From Leptolyngbya sp. FACHB-321 (GTDB taxonomy: Bacteria > Cyanobacteriota > Cyanobacteriia > Leptolyngbyales > Leptolyngbyaceae): DNA of 64,000 nucleotides. Within the stretch, counting starts at the first letter, position 1; the number at the start of each line of letters is the position of its first letter. A model generated the notes under the pieces. It had not been told where the DNA came from, did no database searches, and worked only from the letters and a program-made list of their open reading frames with translations. Where the stretch lies: the NCBI RefSeq assembly GCF_014695975.1, contig NZ_JACJPI010000042.1, positions 1 through 64,000 of the forward strand. Direction: 5' to 3'. Both the position numbers and the translations under genes were made by a program. Shown in pieces: positions 24,948 to 34,363 of the stretch.

Positions 24948-26324
24948 ATGCTTTACCAGTGGAAATTTCGCCCTTATCAACGGCGCTTCAAGCAACCGTT
25001 GCAAACTAGCCACGGTTGCTGGGCAGTGCGAGAGGGTGTGATTTTGCGGTTGGTCGATGATGCTGGCAGCATTAGCTGGGGCGAAATTGCGCCGATTCCC
25101 TGGTTCGGTTCCGAAACCCTTGAGCAGGCATTGGCGTTTTGTCACCAACTGCCAACAGTACTGACAGACGACCTCATTTTCGCTGTGCCCGACACGCTGC
25201 CATGCTGCCAGTTTGCCTTTGAATCGGCATGGGAAGGTCTGCAAGAATCAGCGATCGCTCAGGCAGCACCGCAGAGAGACAGAGGCGCAGGGAATCAAGC
25301 GTCGTTTGTCACTGCAAGCTCGACTCTCCGACCTCAGAACTCGAACCTTGCAGCTTTGAACTCGGCAATTACAGTTCAGAACTCGGCACTTCGAGATCAA
25401 AGCTCGGATGTTGCAGTTCAGAGCTCGACACTCCGAGATCAAAGCTCGGAAGTTGCAGTTCAAAGCTCGGCACTCCGACCTCAGAGCTCGGAGGTTGCAG
25501 TTCAAAGCTCGATCGTTGCAGTGCAGAACTCGGATAGTACAGATCAGAACTCGGTACTCCGACCTCAGAACTCGAACGTTGCAGTACAGAACTTAATATG
25601 TCAGCCTCAAAGCCCGGTCATTACAGCACACATTCCCTCCCGACTTCCAACTCCCGATTCCCAACTCTCCCCCTCTCCCTACAGCGCCCTCTTGCCAGCG
25701 GGAAACCTTGCGCTCCACACCTGGCAACCGCTTTGGGATCAGGGATTTCGTACGTTTAAATGGAAAATTGGGGTAGAGGCGATCGCCACCGAGCTTAAGG
25801 TGCTTGATGCACTCACTCAAGCCCTGCCCAAACCAGCAAAATTACGCTTGGATGCGAATGGTGGACTCAGCGCTGACGAGACGACTCAATGGTTACAAGC
25901 CTGTGATGCCATGATTGACCCTTCAAACCGAGGGGTCGTGCTTGAATACATCGAGCAACCGCTTCCCATCGCGCAGTTTCAGTCAATGCAAGATTTAACC
26001 CAGCATTATCGAACGCCGATCGCCCTGGATGAATCAGTGGCGACCTTGCAACAGCTACAAACTTGCTACGAGCACGGTTGGCGAGGCATTTTTGTCATCA
26101 AACCCGCGATCGTCGGTTCCCCTTCTCGCCTCCGCCAGTTTTGCCAGCACCATTCGATCGATGCTGTGTTTTCCTCAGCTTTGGAAACAGCGATCGGGCG
26201 ACGGGCAGGGTTACGTTTAGCCGCATCTCTGGGAAATCCCGATCGAGCCGTGGGTTATGGCACAACGCACTGGTTTAAGGATTCTGAAAGCGACGCTTTT
26301 GAGCAGCTATGGCAGACCCTTTAA
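24948..26324 (+). CDS. menC: o-succinylbenzoate synthase with a repeat-encoded internal insertion
   Basis: MenC, an enolase-superfamily dehydratase, makes o-succinylbenzoate. The N-terminal cap (YQWKFRPYQRRF, WGEIAPIPWFGSE, CQFAFESAWE) and the barrel are both present. The barrel has FKWKIG with the catalytic Lys, LRLDANGG, EYIEQPL, IALDESV, and IKPAIVGSP with the second Lys. Between them, near residues 100-235, is a low-complexity stretch not expected in a family of about 320 aa. It is a 14-residue repeat (VAVQSSTLRDQSSE-like) encoded by 38 heptamers. The frame is open throughout, so a 458-aa enzyme is predicted. Whether it folds normally is unknown. Confidence 0.92.
   Translation: MLYQWKFRPYQRRFKQPLQTSHGCWAVREGVILRLVDDAGSISWGEIAPIPWFGSETLEQALAFCHQLPTVLTDDLIFAVPDTLPCCQFAFESAWEGLQESAIAQAAPQRDRGAGNQASFVTASSTLRPQNSNLAALNSAITVQNSALRDQSSDVAVQSSTLRDQSSEVAVQSSALRPQSSEVAVQSSIVAVQNSDSTDQNSVLRPQNSNVAVQNLICQPQSPVITAHIPSRLPTPDSQLSPSPYSALLPAGNLALHTWQPLWDQGFRTFKWKIGVEAIATELKVLDALTQALPKPAKLRLDANGGLSADETTQWLQACDAMIDPSNRGVVLEYIEQPLPIAQFQSMQDLTQHYRTPIALDESVATLQQLQTCYEHGWRGIFVIKPAIVGSPSRLRQFCQHHSIDAVFSSALETAIGRRAGLRLAASLGNPDRAVGYGTTHWFKDSESDAFEQLWQTL
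25331..25596 (+). repeat. 38 consecutive heptanucleotide repeats inside menC
   Basis: From ACCTCAG at 25,331 to AACTTAA ending at 25,596 the sequence divides without a gap into 38 seven-base units resembling AGCTCGG, CACTCCG and AGTTCAG. A higher-order unit of 42 bp (six heptamers: AGCTCGG, AAGTTGC, AGTTCAA, AGCTCGG, CACTCCG, ACCTCAG) repeats about five times. As 42 is divisible by three, it yields a 14-residue protein repeat. All units keep the reading frame open. Confidence 0.93.
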
Positions 26325-27880
26325 CCATCCTCAAGCAACGGTCAGGTGATGATTGGCTAGTTGGTTATGACAGCCAGGAGTTTTTTGCTTTAGCGGAGCG
26401 AGTGTTAGTGGAGTTGCGATCGCCTCCAAACTCCGAAGCTCTCCTCACCATTCTGTTAGCCGATCGCAATCCGCTGACGTTTCTCGCGCACTTCATCGCC
26501 GCTTGTGCTGCTAATTGCTGCATTGTTCTTGCTAATCCCGATTGGACAAAAGCCGAATGGCAACAGGTCTTTGAGTTAGTGCAGCCGGATTTGGTTTGGG
26601 GCGAGGAAGCAAAGGTAGAAGGCAGGAGGCAGAGGGCAGGAGGCAGAAGGCAGAAGGCAGAAGGCAAAGAAGCAGCCAGCAGTCAGCAGCGCTCCTCTGC
26701 TTCCCCCAATCCCCTGCTTCCCCAGCCCCCAGTTCTTACTCCTTACATCCTGATCCCTACAGGTGGCACGTCGGGCAAAATCCGCTTTGCTGTCCACACT
26801 TGGGAAACCCTCATGGCTTCAGTAGAGGGCTTTCGTGAATATTTTGAGGTTGAGCCGATCAATTCTTTCTGCGTGCTGCCGCTCTATCACGTCAGTGGAC
26901 TGATGCAGTTCATGCGATCGTTCACTACCGGCGGCAAGCTCGTCGTACTGCCCTTCAAAGCACTTGAAGCGGGCGATCGTAGTAACCTTAACCCAGAAGA
27001 TTTTTTTCTGTCCCTGGTGCCTACGCAACTTCAGCGGTTGCTAGATGGAGAAAGCAGAGGGCAGAAGGCAGAAGGCAGAAGGCAAGAGACACAACACTCA
27101 ACGCCACTCCCGACTCCCGACTCCCGACTCCCGACTCCGGGCTCTTCGATCGCTTGGTTAGCTCGCTTTCACACGGTTCTCCTTGGCGGCGCACCTGCCT
27201 GGTCAGACTTGCTCGATCGTGCCAGAAGCCAACGCATCCGGCTTGCCCCCACCTACGGCATGACCGAAACTGCCTCCCAAATTGCCACCCTTAAACCAGA
27301 CGACTTTCTCAACGGACAGACCAACGCTGGACACGTCTTGCCCCACGCTCAAATTATCATTCGCAATCCATCCGGCGACATTCTGAAGACAGACCAAATC
27401 GGTAACATCACCATCCAGGCAAAATCACTTGCCTGGGGCTACTTTCCCCCCACTCCCGACTCCCGACTCCCCACTCCCCGCTCCTTCCAACCCGATGACC
27501 TCGGCTATTTCGATGCCAATGGTTACCTGCACATCGTCGGACGGCAAAGCGACAAAATCATCACAGGTGGCGAGAACGTGTTTCCCGCAGAAGTCGAAGC
27601 AGCCATCCGATCGACTGGGTTAGTACAGGATGTATGCGTGATCGGCATCAGCGATCGCCATTGGGGACAAGCCATTACAGCCGTTTACATCCCCATCAGC
27701 GCTGACATTTCTCCTACAAGTATCCAAACAGCCTTAAGTGACACTTTAAGCAAATTCAAACGTCCCAAACATTGGCTTGCCGTCGATCGCCTGCCTCGAA
27801 ACGCTCAAGGCAAAGTCAATCGACCCCAAGTAGAGGCGATCGCTAAGATGGCGTTGCCCACTGTTCTAGCCATTGATTGA
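26309..27880 (+). CDS. menE: o-succinylbenzoate-CoA ligase with repeat-encoded insertions
   Basis: MenE adenylates o-succinylbenzoate and transfers it to CoA. AMP-binding motifs are present: IPTGGTSGKIRFAVHTW, LYHVSGLMQF, LAPTYGMTETASQ, DDLGYFDANGYLHIVGR, KIITGGENVFPAEVE, and the C-terminal Lys in RNAQGKVNRPQ. Three low-complexity insertions separate these: about residues 101-140 (GRRQRAGGRRQKAEG), 248-280 and 380-392 (PDSRLPTP). They are encoded by AAGGCAG- and ACTCCCG-type heptamers. The start lies 16 bp inside menC. The 3' end overlaps the convergent thioesterase gene by 38 bp. Confidence 0.94.
   Translation: MADPLTILKQRSGDDWLVGYDSQEFFALAERVLVELRSPPNSEALLTILLADRNPLTFLAHFIAACAANCCIVLANPDWTKAEWQQVFELVQPDLVWGEEAKVEGRRQRAGGRRQKAEGKEAASSQQRSSASPNPLLPQPPVLTPYILIPTGGTSGKIRFAVHTWETLMASVEGFREYFEVEPINSFCVLPLYHVSGLMQFMRSFTTGGKLVVLPFKALEAGDRSNLNPEDFFLSLVPTQLQRLLDGESRGQKAEGRRQETQHSTPLPTPDSRLPTPGSSIAWLARFHTVLLGGAPAWSDLLDRARSQRIRLAPTYGMTETASQIATLKPDDFLNGQTNAGHVLPHAQIIIRNPSGDILKTDQIGNITIQAKSLAWGYFPPTPDSRLPTPRSFQPDDLGYFDANGYLHIVGRQSDKIITGGENVFPAEVEAAIRSTGLVQDVCVIGISDRHWGQAITAVYIPISADISPTSIQTALSDTLSKFKRPKHWLAVDRLPRNAQGKVNRPQVEAIAKMALPTVLAID
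26612..26667 (+). repeat. eight AAGGCAG-type heptamers inside menE
   Basis: AAGGTAG, AAGGCAG, GAGGCAG, AGGGCAG, GAGGCAG, AAGGCAG, AAGGCAG and AAGGCAA follow in exact register. The same unit recurs at about 27,056-27,090, and ACTCCCG heptamers occur at about 27,112-27,138 and 27,451-27,475. All are within menE and identical in type to intergenic repeats elsewhere in the window. Confidence 0.85.
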
Positions 27881-28262
27881 TTTCCAGCGGCAGCGATCGA
27901 CGTTCGCGAGTGCCTGGATCAATGCAGACATGGCGCGTCTGAGCATTACTCACTGATCGCTCCAACTTGCCCTCCAAAAACACAGCATAGGCAATCTCAA
28001 ATTCGCTCTCTTGTAGCGGCTTTGGAATTAGATGAACTACCAGACGATCGCCACAGAACATAGGACGAAAGAAATCCACATTGGCATGGGCGATCGGCAA
28101 TGCCACATCAACCCCACTAAAAAAAGCCCTTAAATCAATCCCCGTTGCTGCCAACGATGCCTCATACGCCTCATGGCAAAGCGTCAACACATTCGCAAAG
28201 TAGACCACTCCTGCCGCATCCGTATCGCTAAACCGTACTGTCCGTTGGTAGATAAAAGGCAT
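27843..28262 (-). CDS. 1,4-dihydroxy-2-naphthoyl-CoA thioesterase (hotdog fold)
   Basis: This enzyme frees DHNA from CoA after MenB. It has the 4HBT hotdog signature RTVRFSDTDAAGVVYFANVL with the catalytic Asp, then CHEAYEASL and a DFFRPMFCGDRLVVHL strand. Its position beside menE, and the known cyanobacterial DHNA-CoA thioesterase (Slr0204), support the assignment. I start at ATG 28,262 (MPFIYQRTV, 139 aa). The longer frame to 28,316 adds 18 repeat-derived residues. It is convergent with menE and overlaps it by 38 bp. Confidence 0.88.
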   Translation of the reverse strand: MPFIYQRTVRFSDTDAAGVVYFANVLTLCHEAYEASLAATGIDLRAFFSGVDVALPIAHANVDFFRPMFCGDRLVVHLIPKPLQESEFEIAYAVFLEGKLERSVSNAQTRHVCIDPGTRERRSLPLEINQWLEQWATPS

Positions 28263-28584
28263 GGGGTGAGGGGTGAAGGAGTAAAGAGGTGAAGGGTAAG
28301 AAGTTAGCGATCGCAATCAATTGAGCGCCACTAACGCAGATTCTCTTGCCTGCGGCATCCCCTTTGTTAAGAGGAACTGAGAGAACTTAGCTTTATACAA
28401 GGATCTGCTACTTTCATACTTTCAATTGGTATTAAAACTCAAAGCTCAAAACTTTCCCTACCCCTCGCTCCCCTTGCCCCTTCACCATCTCATCTTCCTA
28501 CTCCCCACTCCCTACTCAGTTGCCGCAACATACCTACCAAAACTCTCTACACTAGAGATTGGACGATGACGCAAGGAGAATTGC
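28263..28584. other. intergenic region with short repeats
   Basis: G/A-rich units (GGGGTGAG, GGTGAAGG) follow the thioesterase start and C-rich units (CCCCTCGCTCCCC, CTCCCCACTCCC) lie near 28,460-28,520. The DUF3386 promoter should be in the last 100 bp; an RBS, AAGGAG, sits at about 28,574. No gene is seen. Confidence 0.6.
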
Positions 28585-29235
28585 ATGACAGAGCCACTGT
28601 CCGCTCGTGAATTATTCCGGGCTGCTTACGAAAACCGCTACACCTGGGACTCTAACTTCCCCGGCTACAGCACCGACATCACGGTCAAGCAAGGTGATCG
28701 GCTTTACACTGGCAAAGCCCGCATCAACCACGATCTCACCTATGACATCACCGATGTCTCTGATGAGCAAGCCCAAGATTTAATCAAAGGTCAAGTCTGG
28801 GAAATCGCCGTTCATCGCGTCCGCAAGCCGTTTGAAGAAACTCACGGCAAGAATATCTTTGAACTCGGCGAAACCGATGAAACAGGAGCCGTCGCTATTG
28901 CCGTCAGCGGCAAGGCAATGGGCGATGGCTACAAAGTGCGCGACAACGTTGTTTCCCTCGTGCATCGCCACATTCACGGTGTTGTCGTTACCATCAATAC
29001 CTTCAGCACAATCGACACTGGCGAAGGCTACCTTGCAGAACGCTATGATTCTGTCTACCGCGATGCCAGCACGGGCGAACTCAAAGGCTCCAGCCAATCT
29101 GAAGACACCTACGAAAAAATTGGTGGCTACTACATCATCACGCGCCGTGTCATCACAGAAGACAAACAAGGGGAAACCGTTGTGACTGAGTATGGCTTCT
29201 CCAACATCAAGCTGTTAACGCCAGTAGCAGTCTAA
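28585..29235 (+). CDS. DUF3386 family protein
   Basis: The 216-aa soluble protein begins SARELFRAAYENRYTWDSNFPGYSTDI and contains VRKPFEETHGKNIFELGE, VRDNVVSLVHRHIHGVVVTI and a C-terminal YEKIGGYYIITRRVIT. These match the DUF3386 family of cyanobacteria and plastid-bearing eukaryotes, whose function is not established. No signal peptide is seen. A clear RBS (AAGGAG) precedes the ATG. It appears to be a single-gene unit. Confidence 0.88.
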   Translation: MTEPLSARELFRAAYENRYTWDSNFPGYSTDITVKQGDRLYTGKARINHDLTYDITDVSDEQAQDLIKGQVWEIAVHRVRKPFEETHGKNIFELGETDETGAVAIAVSGKAMGDGYKVRDNVVSLVHRHIHGVVVTINTFSTIDTGEGYLAERYDSVYRDASTGELKGSSQSEDTYEKIGGYYIITRRVITEDKQGETVVTEYGFSNIKLLTPVAV

Positions 29236-29430
29236 AGAGGCAAGGGACATAGAAGAGACAGAGGAGGCAGGGGCGCAGAGGGAGAAAGAGTTTGGGATTC
29301 TGTCTAACGGCTTGAGCTGAGTCTCCGTGTTCTATCTCCCATTGCCTCCCTTTCTCCCCTTGCTCTCCCTGCTGCCTTTCTTTCCGCTACGATCGAGATC
29401 AAACCACAACCAACACGTCATAGGTGAATC

Positions 29431-29673
29431 ATGGCTGAAACATTAGAACTAACTCCAGTCAACGTCGAAACCGTACTGGATGAAATGCGCCCCTACCTGA
29501 TGGCAGACGGCGGCAACGTTGAACTGGTCGAAATCGACGGACCGATCGTCAAACTGCGGCTGCAAGGTGCGTGCGGCTCCTGCCCCAGTTCCGCTATGAC
29601 CTTGAGAATGGGCATTGAGCGTCGTTTGCGCGAATTTATTCCTGAAATCGCCGAAGTTGAACAAGTGTTCTAG
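29431..29673 (+). CDS. NifU-like iron-sulfur scaffold protein (Nfu C-terminal domain only)
   Basis: The 80-aa protein is a stand-alone Nfu domain: [24 protein letters not shown] followed by the Fe-S binding motif [18 protein letters not shown] (C-x-x-C). In cyanobacteria such small Nfu proteins supply Fe-S clusters, notably to photosystem I. Size and motif are complete. It lies 103 bp before the GH57 gene on the same strand. Confidence 0.95.
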   Translation: MAETLELTPVNVETVLDEMRPYLMADGGNVELVEIDGPIVKLRLQGACGSCPSSAMTLRMGIERRLREFIPEIAEVEQVF

Positions 29674-29775
29674 AAAGGCTGAGGGATGTAGCTTGCTTCC
29701 GCTCTGCGGTGGGCTAAGGGCTGAGTTGATACTGCTCCTTCATCTCTCAAACTTCATCCTTTATCCCTTCCCTCT

Positions 29776-32025
29776 ATGCCCCATCCCCTTTACGTTGCTT
29801 TTATTTGGCATCAGCATCAGCCGCTCTACAAAAGTCGGGTCGATCGACCAACACTTCTAGCTGGACAGTATCGCTTACCTTGGGTGCGACTGCATGGCAC
29901 AAAAGACTACCTCGATCTGGTGCTGCTGCTGGAGGAATACCCCAAGCTGCATCAAACGGTGAATCTTGTCCCGTCACTGCTGCTGCAAATTGAGGATTAT
30001 GTAGCGGGAACGGCGTTTGATCCCTATCTAACAGCGGCACTGCTACCCACAGAGCAATTGAAGCCAGAGCAAAAAGCTTTTGTGGTGGAGCACTTTTTTG
30101 ACGGTAATCACCATACGTTGATTGATCCCCATCCTCGCTATGCCGAGCTTTACTACCAGCGGCAGGATAAAGGACGCGATTGGTGCTTAGAAAACTGGAA
30201 TCTACAAGACTTCAGTGACTTGCTGGCGTGGCACAATCTTGCCTGGATTGACCCGCTCTTTTGGGGTGATCCAGAGATTTCTCAGTGGTTAGAGCAGGGC
30301 AAGGGCTTTACATTGGGCGATCGCCAGCGCATTTACTCCAAACAGCGTGAGATTCTCAGCCGCATTGTGCCCCAACACCGCAAAATGCAGGATGCTGGGC
30401 AGCTAGAAGTGATCACATCGCCTTACACCCATCCCATTTTGCCCTTGCTGGCAGATACCGATGCGGGACGGGTAGCAGTCCCTAACATGACGTTGCCCAC
30501 GCAGCGTTTTCAGTGGGCAGACGATATGCCCCGTCACCTCAAGAAAGCCTGGACAATGTACGAGGAGCGGTTTGGTCGCTCGCCCCGTGGCTTGTGGCCC
30601 TCAGAACAATCGGTCAGTCCTGCGGTTTTAGCCCCGATCGCTAAAGAAGGCTTCCAATGGATCTGCTCAGATGAAGCGGTGCTGGGCTGGAGCATCAAGC
30701 ACTTCTTCCATCGCGATGCGTCAGGCAATGTTTCTGAACCCGATTTGCTGTATCGCCCCTATCGGCTAGAGACGACCGATGGCGATCTCGCGATCGTCTT
30801 TCGAGATCACCGTCTGTCTGACCTGATCGGCTTCACCTACAGTGCCATGGAACCCAAGCAGGCAGCCAGCGATCTGGTGGGACATCTGGAGGCAATCGGG
30901 CGATCGCTCAAAACACAGCAGTCCAGTGATAGCACAGCGCTCGAAGAACCTCGGCTAGTAACGATCGCCCTGGATGGCGAAAACTGCTGGGAGTATTATC
31001 CCCAAGACGGCATTCCCTTCTTGCGATCGCTCTACGAAACCCTCAGCCATTCGTCCGACATTCAGCTTGTCACTGTTTCCGAATTTCTCGACCAGTTTCC
31101 ACCCACCGAAACCATTCCCGCCGACCAGTTGCACAGCGGTTCGTGGGTAGACGGCAACTTCACCACCTGGATTGGCGACCCTGCCAAAAATCGTGCCTGG
31201 GACTTGCTGACCGAAGCCCGGCAAGTTTTGGCAAATCATCCCGAAGCCACAGAAGAAGCAAACCCAGCCGTGTGGGAAGCGCTCTATGCAGCAGAAGGCT
31301 CCGACTGGTTCTGGTGGTTTGGCGAAGGGCATTCCTCCAACCAGGATGCCATTTTCGATCAGCTTTTTCGGGAGCATCTTGCTGCTATCTATCAAGCGTT
31401 GAATGAACCCATTCCTGCTAACGTGCGCCGCTCAGTAGAGTCACATACAGAAGGGGGCGATCGTGCTCCTCAAAGCTTCATCCATCCATTTATTGATGGG
31501 CGTGGCGATGAACAAGATTGGGATAAAGCCGGTCGTATTGAAATTGGCGGCGCACGGGGCACCATGCATCGCAGCAGCGCCATTCAACGGCTCTGGTATG
31601 GCGTAGATCACTTGAACTTTTACCTGCGGTTGGACTTCAAAGCAGGGGCAGAACCGGGAAGCGATTATCCACCCGAACTAAATTTGCTCTGGTTTTACCC
31701 CAATGAAACCATGCACAATAGCCCTGCGCCTTTTGTAGACTTACCCGATGAAGCACCCCTAAACTATCTGTTTCATCATCATTTGGGCATTAACCTGCTC
31801 ACTCAAACACTCTGGTTTCAAGAAGCTGAAGAAGATTGCCGTTGGCAGTCACGTATGACCCGCGCCCGGATCGGCTTTGATACGTGTCTAGAATTGGCGA
31901 TTCCCTGGGCGGATTTGCAAATTCAACCCGATTGGTCGCTACAACTGGTCGTGGTCTTGTCAGATAGTGGACGTTATCGAAGCTACCTGCCTGAGAATGC
32001 GCTCCTGCCGATCGGTGTACCGTAA
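29776..32025 (+). CDS. glycoside hydrolase family 57 protein
   Basis: The 749-aa protein starts LYVAFIWHQHQPLY, the first conserved GH57 motif, and contains GLWPSEQSVSPAVL, the region of the catalytic Glu. WICSDEAVLGW, DHRLSDLIGFTY and ALDGENCWEYY are further GH57 motifs. GH57 enzymes act on alpha-glucans such as amylopectin or glycogen by retaining hydrolysis or transfer. After about residue 560 a C-terminal beta-rich domain of the DUF3536/carbohydrate-binding kind follows. Exact specificity (amylase or branching enzyme) cannot be told from the motifs. Confidence 0.92.
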   Translation: MPHPLYVAFIWHQHQPLYKSRVDRPTLLAGQYRLPWVRLHGTKDYLDLVLLLEEYPKLHQTVNLVPSLLLQIEDYVAGTAFDPYLTAALLPTEQLKPEQKAFVVEHFFDGNHHTLIDPHPRYAELYYQRQDKGRDWCLENWNLQDFSDLLAWHNLAWIDPLFWGDPEISQWLEQGKGFTLGDRQRIYSKQREILSRIVPQHRKMQDAGQLEVITSPYTHPILPLLADTDAGRVAVPNMTLPTQRFQWADDMPRHLKKAWTMYEERFGRSPRGLWPSEQSVSPAVLAPIAKEGFQWICSDEAVLGWSIKHFFHRDASGNVSEPDLLYRPYRLETTDGDLAIVFRDHRLSDLIGFTYSAMEPKQAASDLVGHLEAIGRSLKTQQSSDSTALEEPRLVTIALDGENCWEYYPQDGIPFLRSLYETLSHSSDIQLVTVSEFLDQFPPTETIPADQLHSGSWVDGNFTTWIGDPAKNRAWDLLTEARQVLANHPEATEEANPAVWEALYAAEGSDWFWWFGEGHSSNQDAIFDQLFREHLAAIYQALNEPIPANVRRSVESHTEGGDRAPQSFIHPFIDGRGDEQDWDKAGRIEIGGARGTMHRSSAIQRLWYGVDHLNFYLRLDFKAGAEPGSDYPPELNLLWFYPNETMHNSPAPFVDLPDEAPLNYLFHHHLGINLLTQTLWFQEAEEDCRWQSRMTRARIGFDTCLELAIPWADLQIQPDWSLQLVVVLSDSGRYRSYLPENALLPIGVP

Positions 32026-32100
32026 GAGCCAAGCTGTACGTATCGATCACTCAAGTGGGCTAACTTAGTCCATCGCCACAGAACTCACGACACCGCAATT

Positions 32101-33735
32101 TTATGTTCTCAAAAGCTCTAGCGCGATCGCCTGCGCTTGTGGCATCTGACCATAAGTAAACACGTAGGGAATTTCAGGGGCTAGCTTCGGCAAGAACTGA
32201 TCGAGCACGTAAGGGCTGCCATAAATGACTAACGCCAGCAGTTGCTCAGACTCAACTAGAAAGTGAAACCAGTCGGTAGCAGTTTGAGTCAACCCAGCGC
32301 TGCCGCGAAACGGATTGCCGCGAATGAAAAGCTGTAGTAACGTGGGCTGCCAGATTTTTGTATCAGCGTCTAGCGCGATCGCGGGCGTATGGCGATCGAT
32401 CACTTGCCGTTCATAGCCAAGGGATTCAGGCAGGGCGATCGCTGGAGCCTGCTGCCCTAGCACCTTACACGCCAAGGCATCATCAACCACAATGAGATTA
32501 CGGCGATCGTGCGACCAGCGTGGGCGATCAAGCCGGGAATCAGCCGGACAATGCACCCGCATCGAATCTTGCAGAATGTTAGTAACGGTTGCCTGCGCTT
32601 GTGGCTGCGCTAATAGAGACACAACGGTTTGCGCTTCAACACCAGTAGGAGTTTGCGTTTCCCAGGCATGAGATGTGCCACCACCAACGGCACCACAGAC
32701 TCTCTGCTTGGCTCGCCAGAGACGTTCAACCGAAGCCTGAATGCGTTCTGCGGGAATGCGTCCTGTTTCTACGGCTTCACAAACTGCCTGAATCGCACCT
32801 TCAGGATCAAGCGGCATTAAAAGCACATCTGCCCCTGCTTCCACTGCCAGCACAGCAGCTTCGTTGGCACCATAGCGGTTCGCAATGGCTCCCATAACCA
32901 GTGCATCGGTGACGATCAAGCCGTCAAAGCCGAGCGACTGCCTTAATGCCTGGGTCAAAATGCGGTGAGAAAGGGTGGCTGGAAAATCCGGGTCAAGGGC
33001 AGGGATTTGGAGGTGAGCGCTCATAACCGCATCAACACCCGCTGCGATCGCGGCTTTGAACGGCGGTATTTCTACTTCGGTGAGACGTTCGACTGAATGG
33101 TTCAGAACGGGTAGCTCGAAATGAGAATCAACGGCTGTATCGCCGTGACCCGGAAAATGCTTGGCAGCCGTCAACACGGGATGCTGTTGCGCGCCCCGCA
33201 GAAACGCTGTAGTGAGTTGGCTAACGATCGCCGACGTTTCACCAAACGCCCGCACATTGATTACCGGATTGGCAGGATTGTTATTAACATCGACAGTCGG
33301 AGCCAGCACCCAATTTAGCCCGAGCGCCCGTGCTTCTTGGGCAGTCGTGGCTCCCAGTTGCTCGGCATAGTACTCAGCGCGATCGGGAAACTGTTGCACA
33401 ACTGCCGCCAACGCCATCGGCGGCGGGAACCATGTCGCACCAGAAAAGCGCTGCCCCACACCTTCTTCGACATCCGCTGCCATTAGTAACGGAATGCCTG
33501 CCCATGCTTGAAGCTGCTGCGTGCGTAACGCAAGTTCCCCTGCGCTGCCGCCGAGGAAAATCACTCCGCCGACCCCTAAGTCTCGAATCCAGTGCTGTAG
33601 TATCTCTGCAGTCGGCTCCCAAAGCGGATACTGAATCTGATGGTCGAACAGGTAGCCCGATGCCCGTACCACCACCATTTGAGCCACCTGCTCGGTCAGC
33701 GAAAGTGTTTCGATGCTGGGAAGAAGGGGCTGCAT
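32101..33735 (-). CDS. glycoside hydrolase family 3 N-terminal protein, beta-N-acetylhexosaminidase-like
   Basis: The 544-aa protein carries the GH3 barrel with GVIFLGGSAGEL, LLMAADVEEGVGQRF, AAKHFPGHGDTAVDSHFELP (the NagZ-type His/Asp motif) and GFDGLIVTDALVMGAI with the nucleophile Asp. NagZ-like enzymes recycle peptidoglycan N-acetylglucosamine. The C-terminal 180 residues form an extra domain not found in the short NagZ of proteobacteria. It is convergent with the GH57 gene. Confidence 0.9.
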   Translation of the reverse strand: MQPLLPSIETLSLTEQVAQMVVVRASGYLFDHQIQYPLWEPTAEILQHWIRDLGVGGVIFLGGSAGELALRTQQLQAWAGIPLLMAADVEEGVGQRFSGATWFPPPMALAAVVQQFPDRAEYYAEQLGATTAQEARALGLNWVLAPTVDVNNNPANPVINVRAFGETSAIVSQLTTAFLRGAQQHPVLTAAKHFPGHGDTAVDSHFELPVLNHSVERLTEVEIPPFKAAIAAGVDAVMSAHLQIPALDPDFPATLSHRILTQALRQSLGFDGLIVTDALVMGAIANRYGANEAAVLAVEAGADVLLMPLDPEGAIQAVCEAVETGRIPAERIQASVERLWRAKQRVCGAVGGGTSHAWETQTPTGVEAQTVVSLLAQPQAQATVTNILQDSMRVHCPADSRLDRPRWSHDRRNLIVVDDALACKVLGQQAPAIALPESLGYERQVIDRHTPAIALDADTKIWQPTLLQLFIRGNPFRGSAGLTQTATDWFHFLVESEQLLALVIYGSPYVLDQFLPKLAPEIPYVFTYGQMPQAQAIALELLRT

Positions 33736-33896
33736 AGGAAGAGGTGAGGGGTGAGGGAAGCAAGAATGAAGCTAAAGAAGGAATGATAAGAGCTAAAGGC
33801 TTTGAGTTTTCTGCCTGCTTTCTGCTTCCCCTGCCTCCTTTCCTTCCCCTACCTTTTGCCTTCTGCCTTTAGCCTTTTGCCTTCTACCTTCCACCG

Positions 33897-34289
33897 TTAC
33901 TCCTCTTCCACCAGGTCGGATGGTGCTGATCGCTCCCGTTCCTGGCTCAGACGATTGAGTAACGACAGCACTTTGTCGCCACGCTCTAGGGAGGCGTCTT
34001 CTAGAAACAGCACTTCAGGGGTGCGACGTAGACGAATGCGCTGACCCAGCTCACTACGAACGAAGCCAGTGGCAGATTTTAGCCCTGCCATTGTTTCGGC
34101 TTTGGCTTCGCTGGTGCCATAGATGCTGACAAAGATTTTGGCGTGCTGCAAGTCTCCAGCAACCTGAACATCCGTCACGCTGACGATACCGGCACCCACG
34201 CGATCGTCCTTAATGCCAGAGAGCAACATCTGGCTGACCTCGCGCTTAATCAGCTCGGCAACGCGCTCAATCCGACGACTCGTAGCCAT
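33897..34289 (-). CDS. rbfA: 30S ribosome-binding factor A
   Basis: RbfA assists 16S rRNA maturation and 30S assembly. The 130-aa KH-like protein shows [46 protein letters not shown] and [29 protein letters not shown], all family features. Length is normal. DUF751 lies upstream on the same strand, 74 bp away. The 161 bp after its stop contain C/T-rich short repeats. Confidence 0.96.
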   Translation of the reverse strand: MATSRRIERVAELIKREVSQMLLSGIKDDRVGAGIVSVTDVQVAGDLQHAKIFVSIYGTSEAKAETMAGLKSATGFVRSELGQRIRLRRTPEVLFLEDASLERGDKVLSLLNRLSQERERSAPSDLVEEE

Positions 34290-34363
34290 AACAAACCTAC
34301 CTTTTGATGTATACGTTACTGCTTGGAGCCGCTGTTGCGTCGTCCTTACAGCCGTGAGAATGC

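Noticed and set aside
25229-25596. Overlapping frames on both strands in the menC repeat tract
   Set aside because: The 7-bp repeat keeps several frames open by its nature. Only the menC frame joins conserved domains.
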